Shown piece by piece: positions 17,974 to 26,931 of a DNA stretch of 64,000 nt; positions within the stretch are counted from its first letter, which is position 1, and each line of letters starts with the position of its first letter. The DNA comes from Methyloversatilis sp. (lineage in GTDB: Bacteria; Pseudomonadota; Gammaproteobacteria; Burkholderiales; Rhodocyclaceae), in NCBI RefSeq assembly GCF_030696805.1, contig NZ_JAUYRO010000118.1, forward strand, positions 1 through 64,000. Direction: 5' to 3'. The notes under the pieces are model-generated. The model did not search any database. It saw only the letters and a list, made by a program, of their open reading frames with translations, and had not been told where the DNA came from. The translations under genes were made by a program, and so were the position numbers.

Positions 17974-18663
17974 ATGCTGAACGTCAAAGACCTCCACGTC
18001 GCCTACGGCCAGAGCGAGGCCCTGCACGGCATTTCGTTCGAAGCGAACAAGAACGAAACGATCGCCATCATGGGCCGCAACGGCATGGGCAAGACCACGC
18101 TGTTCAAATCGCTGATCGGCATTCTGCCTATCAAGAGCGGCCACATCGAAGTCGCCGGCAAGGAAGTGTCGAAGGACGAAAGCTACAAGCGCGTCGCCAA
18201 GGGCATCGCCTACGTGCCGCAGGGCCGCATGATTTTCCCGACGCTGACGGTGGAGGAGAACATCCACACCGGCCTGGAAAATGCCAAGGTCAAGAAGGTG
18301 CCGGAAGAGATCTACGCCCTGTTCCCGGTGCTGTGGGAAATGCGCGCCCGCAAGGGCGGCAACCTGTCCGGCGGCCAGCAGCAACAGCTGGCCATCGCGC
18401 GCGCACTGGTCACCGATCCCAAGGTATTGCTGCTCGACGAACCAACCGAAGGCATCCAGCCCTCGATCATCAAGGACATTGCCAAGGCGCTGAACGAAAT
18501 CCGCAAGTTGCGCGAAATCACCATCGTCGTGTCCGAGCAGGTCCTGAGTTTCGCCATGGACGTGGCCGACCGCCTGTTTGTCATCGAAGGCGGACGCCTT
18601 GTCCATGAAAGCACGCGCGCCGACACGGATACCGCGCGCATCAAGCAGTTCCTGTCCGTCTGA
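17974..18663 (+). CDS. ABC transporter ATPase, UrtE-type
   Basis: 229 residues from ATG 17974. Walker A GRNGMGKTT, signature LSGGQQQQLAIARALVTDPK and Walker B VLLLDEPTEG, with the LivF-like VPQGRMIFPTLTVEENI segment. It is the second nucleotide-binding subunit of the amide/urea transporter. It is separated from its partner gene by 207 bp containing the palindromic element, which is unusual for these normally adjacent genes. An upstream in-frame start at 17857 would read through the palindrome and is rejected. Confidence 0.92.
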   Translation: MLNVKDLHVAYGQSEALHGISFEANKNETIAIMGRNGMGKTTLFKSLIGILPIKSGHIEVAGKEVSKDESYKRVAKGIAYVPQGRMIFPTLTVEENIHTGLENAKVKKVPEEIYALFPVLWEMRARKGGNLSGGQQQQLAIARALVTDPKVLLLDEPTEGIQPSIIKDIAKALNEIRKLREITIVVSEQVLSFAMDVADRLFVIEGGRLVHESTRADTDTARIKQFLSV

Positions 18664-18701
18664 GTGCCCACCATCCGCCCACACATCCCAAGGAGATCAA
18701 C

Positions 18702-19931
18702 ATGGCCGAGACCTTGATCAAGGTAGACCTGAAGCAGTCGCCGTACGAAAACGACATGGTGCACAACCGCTGGCACCCGGACATCCCCATCGTCTGCTGG
18801 GTCAAGCCCGGTGACGACTTCAAGATCGAAACCTACGACTGGACCGGCGGCTTCATCCAGAACAACGACAGCGCGGACGACGTGCGCGACATCGACCTGA
18901 CGACGGTGCACTTCCTGTCCGGTCCGATCGGCGTCGAAGGCTGCGAGCCGGGCGACCTGCTGGTGGTCGACATCCTGGACATCGGCGCCAAGGAAGACAG
19001 CCTGTGGGGCTTCAACGGCTTCTTTTCGAAAAAGAACGGCGGCGGCTTCCTGACCGAGCACTTCCCGGAAGCCCAGAAGTCGATCTGGGACATCAAGGGC
19101 ATGTTCACCGAATCGCGCCACGTGCCGGGCGTCAAGTATGCCGGCCTGATCCACCCGGGCCTGATCGGCTGCCTGCCGGACCCGAAGCTGCTGGCCGACT
19201 GGAACACGCGCGAAATCGACTTCATCAACACCGAACCCGACCGCGTGCCGCCGCTGGGCTGCCCGCCGTGCGCACCGACCGCCCACATGGGCCGTCTGAA
19301 AGGCGAAGCGCGCGACAAGGCCGCTGCCGAAGCCGCCCGTACCGTACCGCCGCGCGAGCACGGCGGCAACTGCGACATCAAGGATCTGTCGCGCGGCTCG
19401 CGCATCTTTTTCCCGGTCTATGTGAAGGGGGGCGGCCTGTCGATGGGCGACCTGCACTTCTCGCAGGGCGACGGTGAAATCACCTTCTGCGGCGCCATCG
19501 AAATGGCCGGCTGGCTGCATCTGCGGGTGAGCATCATCAAGGACGGCATGAAGAAGTACGCCATCAAAAACCCGATCTTCAAGCCCAGCCCGATCACGCC
19601 GAAGTATGACGACTACCTCATCTTCGAAGGCATTTCGGTCGACGAACAGGGCAAGCAGCATTACCTCGACGTGCATGTCGCCTATCGCCAGGCCTGCCTG
19701 AACGCCATCGAATATCTGAAGAAGTTCGGCTACTCGGGAGCACAGGCGTACTCGATTCTCGGTACGGCACCGGTGCAGGGCCACATCAGCGGCGTGGTCG
19801 ATATTCCGAATGCCTGCGCCACGCTGTGGCTGCCGACCGACATTTTCGACTTCGACATCATGCCGAACGAGGCCGGCCCGGTGAAGTTCATCGACGGCAG
19901 CATCCAGATGCCGCTGTCGCCGGATCTCTGA
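18702..19931 (+). CDS. fmdA: Formamidase (FmdA_AmdA family)
   Basis: 409 residues, ATG preceded by AAGGAG. The whole protein matches the acetamidase/formamidase family known from Methylophilus methylotrophus: HNRWHPDIPIVCWVKPGDDFKIETYDWTGG, IGVEGCEPGDLLVVDILDIG, HPGLIGCLPD and GGNCDIKDLSRGSRIFFPVYVKGGGLSMGDLHFSQGDGE. It hydrolyses formamide to formate and ammonia in the cytoplasm. Cotranscription with the amide ABC transporter, FmdB and a porin fits this function. Formate would feed C1 oxidation and ammonia nitrogen assimilation. Confidence 0.95.
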   Translation: MAETLIKVDLKQSPYENDMVHNRWHPDIPIVCWVKPGDDFKIETYDWTGGFIQNNDSADDVRDIDLTTVHFLSGPIGVEGCEPGDLLVVDILDIGAKEDSLWGFNGFFSKKNGGGFLTEHFPEAQKSIWDIKGMFTESRHVPGVKYAGLIHPGLIGCLPDPKLLADWNTREIDFINTEPDRVPPLGCPPCAPTAHMGRLKGEARDKAAAEAARTVPPREHGGNCDIKDLSRGSRIFFPVYVKGGGLSMGDLHFSQGDGEITFCGAIEMAGWLHLRVSIIKDGMKKYAIKNPIFKPSPITPKYDDYLIFEGISVDEQGKQHYLDVHVAYRQACLNAIEYLKKFGYSGAQAYSILGTAPVQGHISGVVDIPNACATLWLPTDIFDFDIMPNEAGPVKFIDGSIQMPLSPDL

Positions 19932-19941
19932 GGCCGCCGCC

Positions 19942-20271
19942 ATGCCGACCTACGACTATCAGTGCGAGGCGCATGGCGGATTTTCCGCCCTGCGCAGCAT
20001 CGCCCAGCGCGACGCCGCCTGCCTGTGCCCGGAGTGCGGTTCGCCCGCGCAGCGGGTGCTGGTGACGGCACCGTCCTTCGCCGACATGCCGCACGAGACG
20101 CGCTTCGCGCATGCCACCAACGAACGCAGCCGCCACGAACCGGTGCTTGCCAGCCGCAAGCACGGTCCCGGGTGTTCGTGCTGCAGCAGCAAACCCAGCC
20201 GAACGACCGCGGTAGGCAAGGACGGCTCGAAGGCATTCCCCACCAAACGTCCCTGGATGATCAGTCACTGA
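19942..20271 (+). CDS. fmdB: FmdB-type zinc ribbon protein
   Basis: 109 residues starting MPTYDYQCEAHGGFSALRSI, the FmdB/CxxC family signature, with CPECG completing a four-cysteine zinc ribbon (the pair QCEAHG is CxxH-like). A second cysteine cluster, GPGCSCCSSK, lies at about residues 73-82. FmdB was named as a putative regulator of formamidase; its biochemical role is not established. It starts 10 bp after fmdA. Confidence 0.9.
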   Translation: MPTYDYQCEAHGGFSALRSIAQRDAACLCPECGSPAQRVLVTAPSFADMPHETRFAHATNERSRHEPVLASRKHGPGCSCCSSKPSRTTAVGKDGSKAFPTKRPWMISH

Positions 20272-20339
20272 TTGCCGGGTTTTCGTAACCAGCCCCCTCC
20301 ACCTTCAACCTGCACTTCAACAACCGGGAGTCCTGCACC

Positions 20340-21506
20340 ATGAAAAGCACCCTCAAAACCCGTCTGCGGAGCGTGTCGTCCCTTCCGCGCCTCGGCGCGC
20401 TCGCCGTCGCTCTGGCCACTGCCGGCACCGCAAACGCCGGCGTCACCGTGTCCGGACCGGGCGACAGCTACCTCACGCTTGGTCTGTGGATGCGTACGTC
20501 CTTCACCAGCGCGGATGACGGCGCGCCGAACGGTTCGTCGCGCTCGAAGGATTTTGCGGTCGATTCCATCCGTATCATCACCAGCGGCAAGATCACCAAG
20601 CAGATCGGCGGCATGGTGAATTTCGAGCGCCAGTCGGACGAATCGATGCGCCTGCTCGATGTGGTCGCCCAGTTCGAACTGATGGACGGCCTCAACCTGT
20701 GGTTCGGCCGCATGCTGCCGCCGACCGACCGTGCCAACCTCGCCGGCCCCTACTTCGCCAACGTGTGGGAATACCCGATGGTGTCGCAGTACCCGAACGC
20801 CTTCACCGGTCGTGACGACGGCGCGCTGCTGTGGGGCAATGTGCTCGGCGGCAAGCTGCTGTACGCAGTCGGCGCCTACCAGGGCAAGAACCGCGGCGCC
20901 GGCCTGTCGAACGACTCCGACAAGCTGCTGTACGCCGGTCGTCTGGCCTACAGCTTCTGGGATCCGGAACTGGGCTACTACGGTACCAACAGCTACTTCG
21001 GCGGCAAGGAAGTCCTGACCATCGGCGCGGCTGTCCAGACGCAGAAGAACGGTGTCGGCATCGCCGGCGCCTCGGGTGACTACACGGCGTGGAACATCGA
21101 TGCGCTGATGGAAACCAAGCTGTCGAATGGCGGCGTACTGACGCTGGAAGGCGCCTACTACGACTACGACACCGATGGTGTGGCTGACACCGGCGGGGCC
21201 GTTGCAGCCGCCTGCGGTCTGGTCAACGTCAACAACTGCGGTGGCGCAACCGAAGGTGAAGCCTACCTGCTGACGGCCGCCTACCTGATTCCGGGCAAGT
21301 TCGGCATCGGCCAGTTCCAGCCGTACGCGCGCTATCAGGAATTCGATCCGCAGGTGGGTTCCAAGTCTGACCAGTGGGACTTCGGTGTCACTTACGTGAT
21401 GGCCGGCCACAACGCGCGCATCACCGCGGTGTATTCGGACATGGATCCGGGCGGTGCAGCCAAGTCGATCGACAAGTTCATCGTCGGCGTTCAGCTGATG
21501 TATTGA
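20340..21506 (+). CDS. fmdC: Outer-membrane porin of the amide operon (FmdC-like)
   Basis: 388 residues. A long basic N-terminus and hydrophobic core ending TAGTANAG|VTV form a signal peptide. The mature part is rich in alternating beta-strand patterns (GDSYLTLGLWMRTSF, DFAVDSIRIITSGKI) and ends KFIVGVQLMY, with the terminal aromatic expected of outer-membrane beta barrels. FmdC of Methylophilus is the proposed short-chain-amide porin, and the context fits. It closes the operon and is followed by a strong terminator. The gene at 35760 encodes a clear paralogue. Confidence 0.88.
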   Translation: MKSTLKTRLRSVSSLPRLGALAVALATAGTANAGVTVSGPGDSYLTLGLWMRTSFTSADDGAPNGSSRSKDFAVDSIRIITSGKITKQIGGMVNFERQSDESMRLLDVVAQFELMDGLNLWFGRMLPPTDRANLAGPYFANVWEYPMVSQYPNAFTGRDDGALLWGNVLGGKLLYAVGAYQGKNRGAGLSNDSDKLLYAGRLAYSFWDPELGYYGTNSYFGGKEVLTIGAAVQTQKNGVGIAGASGDYTAWNIDALMETKLSNGGVLTLEGAYYDYDTDGVADTGGAVAAACGLVNVNNCGGATEGEAYLLTAAYLIPGKFGIGQFQPYARYQEFDPQVGSKSDQWDFGVTYVMAGHNARITAVYSDMDPGGAAKSIDKFIVGVQLMY

Positions 21507-21553
21507 TCCAGTCACGACCCGGCCGCACAGCGGACCGGGTCTGAATGGCCTCA

Positions 21554-21580
21554 GGGGCACGCTCGGGCGTGCCCCTTTTT
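21554..21580 (+). terminator. Rho-independent terminator of the formamidase operon
   Basis: Stem ggggcacg (21554-21561) and cgtgcccc (21568-21575) with a 6-base loop, followed directly by TTTTT. It lies 48 bp after the porin stop and just before the convergent ureD stop at 21583. Confidence 0.93.
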
Positions 21581-21582
21581 GT

Positions 21583-22401
21583 TCACCGATGCCATGCCCC
21601 GAGTGCGGCGACACGCGCTGCGGCCATTGCCTTGCCGACCACGATCGCGTCGGCACCGAGCGCACGGAACACCCACCCGGACTCGCCCGGCAGCGCCGAG
21701 GCCCCGGCGTACAGCCCGTCTCCAGAGATCCCGCGCAGCGACTCCGGAAAGCCGGCGCATGCCGTCTGCGTCAATATCCATAGGCTGCCCTGCACGCTGA
21801 AGTCGCCCGACACGCCGGGCTGCGCACCGAGCCAGTCAGCGCCGCGGATGCGCATCCGTTCGCGGGCCAGCAGGCGAGCGTCACGGCCGGTGATGTCGAT
21901 CGCCGAATCCGTCAGCTCGAACGTCACGCCGCAGGCCGTCGGGTCGTGCGCGAGAAAGGTTTCCGACACCAGTACGAGGGCGCCCTCACCCAGCCTGACC
22001 GAGACGCGGGTGTGCAGGTGACTGCCCGGGAAAAGGATTTGCGGCGCCGGCAGGTATTCAAGCTGCGCGCCGTCACCGGCGTCGATGTCGACCGTCTGCG
22101 TCGCGCAGCCGCCGCGCATGGTGTGCACGATGGTCGATGCAGGCGTCGCCACGTACGCCCGCGCGCCCGGCGCCACGGCAATGCGCCCGGTCACCGTGTC
22201 GTGTTCGAACAAGCCGCCCGACACCGACTGCAGGAACACCGTGCAGCGACCGCGGTCGAGCGCATCGGTGTACAGCGCGCGGCCCACATGCACCGGGTAA
22301 CGAACGTACTGCCGGGCGACGAAGCTGCGACCTTCCGCCGAACCGAAATCCAGCTCGAAGGTGTGGCGTTCAGTCAAACAGAACCCCGCGCACGATGGCA
22401 T
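21583..22401 (-). CDS. ureD: Urease accessory protein UreD
   Basis: 272 residues from ATG 22401. TTG 22377, which overlaps the ureG stop and gives a start closer to most homologues, is a good alternative. Family features are [31 protein letters not shown], the [10 protein letters not shown] segment (PxPxxxFxxS) and a C-terminal RALG. UreD scaffolds UreF and UreG on the apo-urease for nickel delivery. It is the last gene of the urease operon here, whereas ureD normally comes first. It overlaps ureG. Confidence 0.9.
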   Translation of the reverse strand: MPSCAGFCLTERHTFELDFGSAEGRSFVARQYVRYPVHVGRALYTDALDRGRCTVFLQSVSGGLFEHDTVTGRIAVAPGARAYVATPASTIVHTMRGGCATQTVDIDAGDGAQLEYLPAPQILFPGSHLHTRVSVRLGEGALVLVSETFLAHDPTACGVTFELTDSAIDITGRDARLLARERMRIRGADWLGAQPGVSGDFSVQGSLWILTQTACAGFPESLRGISGDGLYAGASALPGESGWVFRALGADAIVVGKAMAAARVAALGAWHR

Positions 22402-23011
22402 CGACCACCGCGTCGACGCCCTCGCCACTGGCGCAGTTGGTGAGCAAGGTCGGCTTTCCGGCGCGCACTTCTTCAGCTTCGCGCGTCATGCGCGCCAGAT
22501 CCACGCGCACGAATGGCGCCAGGTCGGTCTTGTTGATGACCAGCAGGTCGCACTGCAGTACGCCCAGGCCACGCTTGCGCGGAATGTCGTCGCCGCCGGC
22601 CACGTCGATGACGAACAGCCAGTAATCAACCAGATCGAGCGAAAACGACGACGCCAGATTGTCGCCGCCACTTTCGACCAGGATCAGTTCCAGGCCCGGC
22701 CAGGTCCGGTCAAGTTCATCGGCCGCGGCAAGGTTGAGCGTCGGGTCTTCGCGGATCGCGGTGTGCGGGCAGGCGCCGGTTTCGACCGCCAGCACGCGCT
22801 CCGGCGCGATGATGCCGCTGCGCCGGATGCGTTCGGCGTCTTCCGCGGTGACCAGATCGTTGGTGATGACGGCGATGTCGGTGCCGCGCGCAATGAAGCG
22901 TGGAATGAGCTGTTCGAGCAGCGCCGTCTTGCCCGATCCGACCGGGCCACCGACACCGACACGTGCCGCACCGCGCGGCCTGGCGTACTGCAGGGGCATG
23001 ACCGATGACAT
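22370..23011 (-). CDS. ureG: Urease accessory GTPase UreG
   Basis: 213 residues. P-loop [17 protein letters not shown] at about residues 18-34, with [16 protein letters not shown] (including the conserved CPH of the nickel site) and [14 protein letters not shown]. The GTPase drives nickel insertion into urease. It starts 6 bp after the ureC stop. The N-terminal histidine-rich stretch found in some UreG proteins is absent. Confidence 0.95.
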   Translation of the reverse strand: MSSVMPLQYARPRGAARVGVGGPVGSGKTALLEQLIPRFIARGTDIAVITNDLVTAEDAERIRRSGIIAPERVLAVETGACPHTAIREDPTLNLAAADELDRTWPGLELILVESGGDNLASSFSLDLVDYWLFVIDVAGGDDIPRKRGLGVLQCDLLVINKTDLAPFVRVDLARMTREAEEVRAGKPTLLTNCASGEGVDAVVDAIVRGVLFD

Positions 23012-23017
23012 ACGGGG

Positions 23018-24730
23018 CTACCTCATCATGTAAAGGCGGTTCAGCGGCACGTGGGTCGCCGGCGCGCAGCCGATCACGTGGTTGTCGACGCTGACCTCGA
23101 AGGTTTGCGGGTTGACCGTGATGTTCGGCAGCGTGCCGTTGCGCACCATGTCGGCCTTGGTCAGCGTGCGCGTGCCGTGCACCGGCAGCAGCGTCTTGCG
23201 CAGGTCAAGCCGCCCTTCGAGGTCGCGGCCGAGCGAAGCGGCGCACACGAAATTGGCCGACAGCGCCTGCGGTGCGCGGCCGAAGGCGCCCCACTGCGGA
23301 CGCATGATGAGCGGCTCGCAGGTCATCAGCGACGCAGCCGAATCGCCCATCGCGCCATAGGCGATGAAACCGCCCTTGACGACGATTTCCGGCTTGATGC
23401 CGAAGAACGCCGGACGCCACAGCACGATGTCGGCCAGCTTGCCCGGCTCCAGCGAACCGACGTGCTGGTCGACGCCGAAGGAGCGCGCGGCATTGATCGT
23501 GTATTTCGCGATGTAGCGCAGGATGCGTTCGTTGTCGGCGCTGCGCGTGCGCTCTTCCGGCAGCCGGCCGAACTGGTCCTTCATCTTGCTGGCCAGCTGC
23601 CAGGTGCGGCAGATGACTTCGTTGATGCGGCCCATGCCCTGGCTGTCGGAGCCCAGCATCGATATCGCCCCCATGTCGTGCAGCACGTCTTCGGCGGCGA
23701 TGGTCTGCGCACGGATGCGGCTTTCGGCGAAGGCCACGTCCTCCGGCACGGCCGGGTTCAGGTGATGGCACACCATGATCATGTCGAGGTGTTCGTCGAA
23801 AGTGTTCACCGTGTACGGGTTGGTCGGATTGGTCGATGACGGCAGGCAGTTGGCCTGACCGACGACGCTGATCACGTCCGGCGCATGACCGCCGCCGGCC
23901 CCCTCGGTGTGATACATGTGGATGGTGCGGCCCTTGGTCGCCGCCAGCGTGTCTTCGAGAAAGCCCGATTCGTTCAGCGTGTCGGTGTGCAGCTGCACCT
24001 GGAAATCCATGTCGTCGGCGACCGACAGGCAGGTGTCGATGGTGGCCGGCGTGGCACCCCAGTCCTCGTGGATCTTCAGGCCGATGCAGCCGGCCTGCAT
24101 CTGTTCGACCAGCGATTCGGGACGCGACGAATTGCCGCGGCCGAGAAAGCCGAAATTCATCGGCCACTGCTCCGACGCCTGCAGCATGCGCGCGACGTTC
24201 CACGCGCCACCGCAGTCGATGCCGACCGTGATCGGGCCGAGCGAGCCGCCGAACATCGTCGTGATGCCGGACGCCAGCGCGTGCTCGACCAGTTGCGCCG
24301 AGTCGAAATGCACATGCACGTCGAGCCCGCCCGCCGTGGCGATCAGCCCTTCGCCATCGCGCACCGTCGTCGCGTTTCCGACCAGCAACTGCGGATGCAC
24401 GCCATCCATCACATGCGGGTTGCCCGCCTTGCCAATGGCCACGATGCGCCCGTCCTTGATGCCGATGTCACCTTTCACGATGCCGACCACCGCGTCGATC
24501 ACGACAACATTGCTGATCAGCATGTCGAGTGCGCCCTGCGCCGACGTCAGTCCGCCCATCATGCCGAGGCCATCGCGCAACGTCTTGCCGCCGCCGTGCA
24601 GGCATTCGTCGCCGGGCACGGCGAAGTCGTGTTCGATTTCAGCCAGCAGCGAGGTGTCGCCCAGACGCACCCTGTCGCCCTTGGTCGGTCCGTACATCGC
24701 CGCATAGTCGCGGCGGGTCAGCCATGCCAT
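23018..24730 (-). CDS. ureC: Urease alpha subunit
   Basis: 570 residues, full length for the catalytic subunit. All nickel-site residues are visible: His139 and His141 (LDVHVHFD), Lys219 for carbamylation (GLKIHEDWG), His248, His274 and Asp362 (GSDSQGMGR). The mobile flap has Cys321-His322 (MVCHHLNP). It hydrolyses urea to ammonia and carbamate in the cytoplasm. The binding protein at the head of the operon suggests urea or a related amide is also imported. Confidence 0.97.
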   Translation of the reverse strand: MAWLTRRDYAAMYGPTKGDRVRLGDTSLLAEIEHDFAVPGDECLHGGGKTLRDGLGMMGGLTSAQGALDMLISNVVVIDAVVGIVKGDIGIKDGRIVAIGKAGNPHVMDGVHPQLLVGNATTVRDGEGLIATAGGLDVHVHFDSAQLVEHALASGITTMFGGSLGPITVGIDCGGAWNVARMLQASEQWPMNFGFLGRGNSSRPESLVEQMQAGCIGLKIHEDWGATPATIDTCLSVADDMDFQVQLHTDTLNESGFLEDTLAATKGRTIHMYHTEGAGGGHAPDVISVVGQANCLPSSTNPTNPYTVNTFDEHLDMIMVCHHLNPAVPEDVAFAESRIRAQTIAAEDVLHDMGAISMLGSDSQGMGRINEVICRTWQLASKMKDQFGRLPEERTRSADNERILRYIAKYTINAARSFGVDQHVGSLEPGKLADIVLWRPAFFGIKPEIVVKGGFIAYGAMGDSAASLMTCEPLIMRPQWGAFGRAPQALSANFVCAASLGRDLEGRLDLRKTLLPVHGTRTLTKADMVRNGTLPNITVNPQTFEVSVDNHVIGCAPATHVPLNRLYMMR

Positions 24731-24772
24731 GTCAGTCCTCCCGGCGATTCTTGTTCGTTCTTGTTCATTCGG

Positions 24773-25483
24773 TCACGCTCCCCTGAAGCCCGCCTGGCGC
24801 GCGCGCAGGAGCGCATCGGCCAGCCCGGTTTCGGTGTTGCTCGCGCCCTCGGTCAGCCGGTTCAGGCCGAACACCTCGCCCGTGCCGCCGAAGGCCACCA
24901 GCGTGACTTCCTTCGATTCGCCGGGCTCAAAGCGCACCGCGGTGCCGGCTGCGATATCGAGGTGCATGCCCCATGCCAGCGCACGGTCGAAGTCGAGCGC
25001 GCGATTCACCTCGAAGAAGTGAAAGTGGCTGCCGATCTGTATCGGGCGATCGCCGGTGTTGAGCGCTTTCAGCGTCGCGCTGCGGCGGCCTGCATTGACT
25101 TCGATGTTGCCTTCGGCCGGAATGATTTCGCCCGGTATGCGGGCGCGGCTGCCGCCGGCCGACATCTGCGCGCCGGGGCCGGGCCGTATCGGGTCATGCA
25201 CGGTCACCAGCTTGGTGCCGTCGGGAAAGCTCGCTTCGATCTGGATCATCGGCATCAGCGCGGCAACGCCCGGCAGCACGTCATCGGAATTGAGGATTTG
25301 CGAGCCGAACGCAATCATTTCCGCCACGGTGCGGCCATCGCGCGCACCTTCGAGAATTTCATCGACGATGAAGGCGATCGCCTCCGGGCAATTGAGCTTG
25401 AGCCCGCGCGCACGACGGCGTCGCGACAGCTCCGCCGCGTTGAAAATGGTCAGGCGTTCCAGTTCGGTCGGGGTCAGCAGCAT
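24773..25483 (-). CDS. ureAB: Fused urease gamma-beta subunit (UreA-UreB)
   Basis: 236 residues. Residues 1-100 are a complete UreA ([45 protein letters not shown]). Residues about 110-215 are a complete UreB ([47 protein letters not shown]). A linker of about ten residues joins them with no break in the frame. Such fusions are known from Helicobacter and from some secondary proteobacterial urease clusters. The C-terminal 20 residues ([20 protein letters not shown]) extend beyond a typical UreB. Confidence 0.95.
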   Translation of the reverse strand: MLLTPTELERLTIFNAAELSRRRRARGLKLNCPEAIAFIVDEILEGARDGRTVAEMIAFGSQILNSDDVLPGVAALMPMIQIEASFPDGTKLVTVHDPIRPGPGAQMSAGGSRARIPGEIIPAEGNIEVNAGRRSATLKALNTGDRPIQIGSHFHFFEVNRALDFDRALAWGMHLDIAAGTAVRFEPGESKEVTLVAFGGTGEVFGLNRLTEGASNTETGLADALLRARQAGFRGA

Positions 25484-25542
25484 GTCGTGCTCCTTCGCGA
25501 TTCATTCATCCGGTCAGTCCTCGTGTGTGGCGTCATCAAGGT

Positions 25543-26253
25543 TCAATTGGCAAACAGACGCGCGCTGCGCGCTTCGTGGCGCATGGCGGCGATGTCGAGT
25601 GCGGGCGTACCGCTGCTCATATCCTCGCGTGCCGGCGGTGGCTGCGACAGCACGCCAGCGATGACCGGCCGCATGCGGGTCAGCAGGCGCTGGCCATCGA
25701 CGTGCCCGATCATCCCCATGCGCAGCGCCGCACCGATGATCGACGTGCACAGGCCGCCCACCGCCATGGCATCGCAACTGCCCGCGGGCAAGCGGTACGC
25801 CGCCCACAGTGCCCCTTGCACCACCGGCAGGTGACCCGGCGCGTGTGCACCGCGCACAGCCTCCAGATAGCGCTGCGCGCACGCGACGCCCAGGTCGGCG
25901 TGCATGCGAAGCTGCGTGAAGCCCAGTCGGCGACTGGCTTCGCGCCAGCCGCGCGTGAGCGACATCGCTTCGCACAGCCGGTCGAGATCACAAAGGACAT
26001 CCAGCAACGCTGGCGTGTCGCCGCACTCCGTGTATGCCTGGTGCGCCAGATGCATCAGCGGCCGGTCAAGGCCGGCCCAGCGATGGGTCACCTGCGCCTG
26101 CAGCAGCCCGAACACCTGTTCGACATCGCTGACCTGCCTGTCCAGACGCAGCGATTCCAGCCCCCACGAAAAGGCGGTGGCACCGCCGGGAAAGAAGCTG
26201 TCGGAAAACTGCAGCATCGCCAGCTGCTGGTCGATACCTGATTCAATGTGCAT
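25543..26253 (-). CDS. ureF: Urease accessory protein UreF
   Basis: 236 residues, with LLQFSDSFFPGGATAFSWGLESL-type start (LAMLQFSDSFFPGGA). Mostly helical; GHLPVVQGALWAAYRLPAG and a C-terminal variable tail follow. UreF gates GTPase activity of UreG within the UreDFG complex. Its ATG overlaps the ureE stop by 11 bp. It precedes the structural genes, which is atypical. Confidence 0.92.
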   Translation of the reverse strand: MHIESGIDQQLAMLQFSDSFFPGGATAFSWGLESLRLDRQVSDVEQVFGLLQAQVTHRWAGLDRPLMHLAHQAYTECGDTPALLDVLCDLDRLCEAMSLTRGWREASRRLGFTQLRMHADLGVACAQRYLEAVRGAHAPGHLPVVQGALWAAYRLPAGSCDAMAVGGLCTSIIGAALRMGMIGHVDGQRLLTRMRPVIAGVLSQPPPAREDMSSGTPALDIAAMRHEARSARLFAN

Positions 26254-26770
26254 GCGGCACCGGGATGTAACGCACGGTGCCGTGGGCCGCAGGCAGCGCA
26301 GGTTCGGATCCTGCGCCCGGCCCGGCCTCGTCCGGAACCTTCACGCAACCTCGCTGGATCAGGTGGGCAAGGCGCTGCAGATAGGTGTCGCGGGGGCCAT
26401 CCAGTGCAATGCACAGCCGTTCGCCGTCGAACCTCACCTTCCAGTGCATGTTGCCGGCGAAATAGCCCAGTTCGAGCGCGTCCGCGGCAGTGCGGGCCTG
26501 CAGCACAAGCCACTGCGGCTCGTCGAGCAGCACGACCACCGCGCGATCGTCGTCGAGCCACAGCACGGAACCGTTCTGCAGCGTGGCATCGCGATCCAGC
26601 ATCAGTGCCACCGTGCTGCCACGGTCGGTCCGCAGCTGCTGTCGGCGGCGCGCCATATCGCTGCGCGTCAGGCGCACCGTTTCAAGGCCGCCGCGATGTT
26701 CGATGTCATGCAGCCTGTCCGCCAGCGCCGCATCGGCGGCGCAGCCCAGAATGGTGGTCACACGAAGCAT
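26243..26770 (-). CDS. ureE: Urease accessory nickel chaperone UreE
   Basis: 175 residues from ATG 26770 (MLRVTTILG). Shows the UreE peptide-binding-like N-domain (LTRSDMARRRQQLRTDRGSTVAL) and the metal-binding domain with GNMHWKVRFDGERLCI, whose histidine matches the conserved nickel-site His. The tail carries only a few histidines (PVPHAH) rather than a polyhistidine stretch. It opens the enzyme part of the operon, 161 bp after the binding-protein gene. Confidence 0.9.
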   Translation of the reverse strand: MLRVTTILGCAADAALADRLHDIEHRGGLETVRLTRSDMARRRQQLRTDRGSTVALMLDRDATLQNGSVLWLDDDRAVVVLLDEPQWLVLQARTAADALELGYFAGNMHWKVRFDGERLCIALDGPRDTYLQRLAHLIQRGCVKVPDEAGPGAGSEPALPAAHGTVRYIPVPHAH

Positions 26771-26823
26771 GGACGGGTCCGGTTGAAAAACGGGTTGAAA
26801 AATGCAGTTCGAAACAGGCCGGT

Positions 26824-26850
26824 GCCGAAGGCACATGACGTGCCTTCGGC
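26824..26850 (-). promoter_or_regulatory. Intercistronic hairpin B, between binding-protein gene and ureE
   Basis: Perfect stem gccgaaggcac/gtgccttcggc with a 5-base loop. Read on the minus strand it comes after hairpin A and before ureE. No T-run follows. It probably affects mRNA processing or differential expression along the operon. Confidence 0.65.
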
Positions 26851-26878
26851 ATGTGCCCGGTGCGGTGCTTGCCAACAA

Positions 26879-26915
26879 CCCGCCGCCGGACGGCCGCACA
26901 CCGTCCGACGGCGGG
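26879..26915 (-). promoter_or_regulatory. Intercistronic hairpin A, just after the binding-protein gene
   Basis: GC-rich stem built from cccgccg and ggacgg-type segments with their complements, loop about 7 bases; on the minus strand it is followed by ttgttgg, a weak U-tract. It could act as a partial terminator or 3' stabiliser that raises binding-protein expression over the urease genes. Confidence 0.65.
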
Positions 26916-26931
26916 CGCAGCAACTACCCGC

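Noticed and set aside
23885-25834. Open frame of about 650 codons on the plus strand
   Set aside because: Antisense to ureC and ureAB, which are certain.
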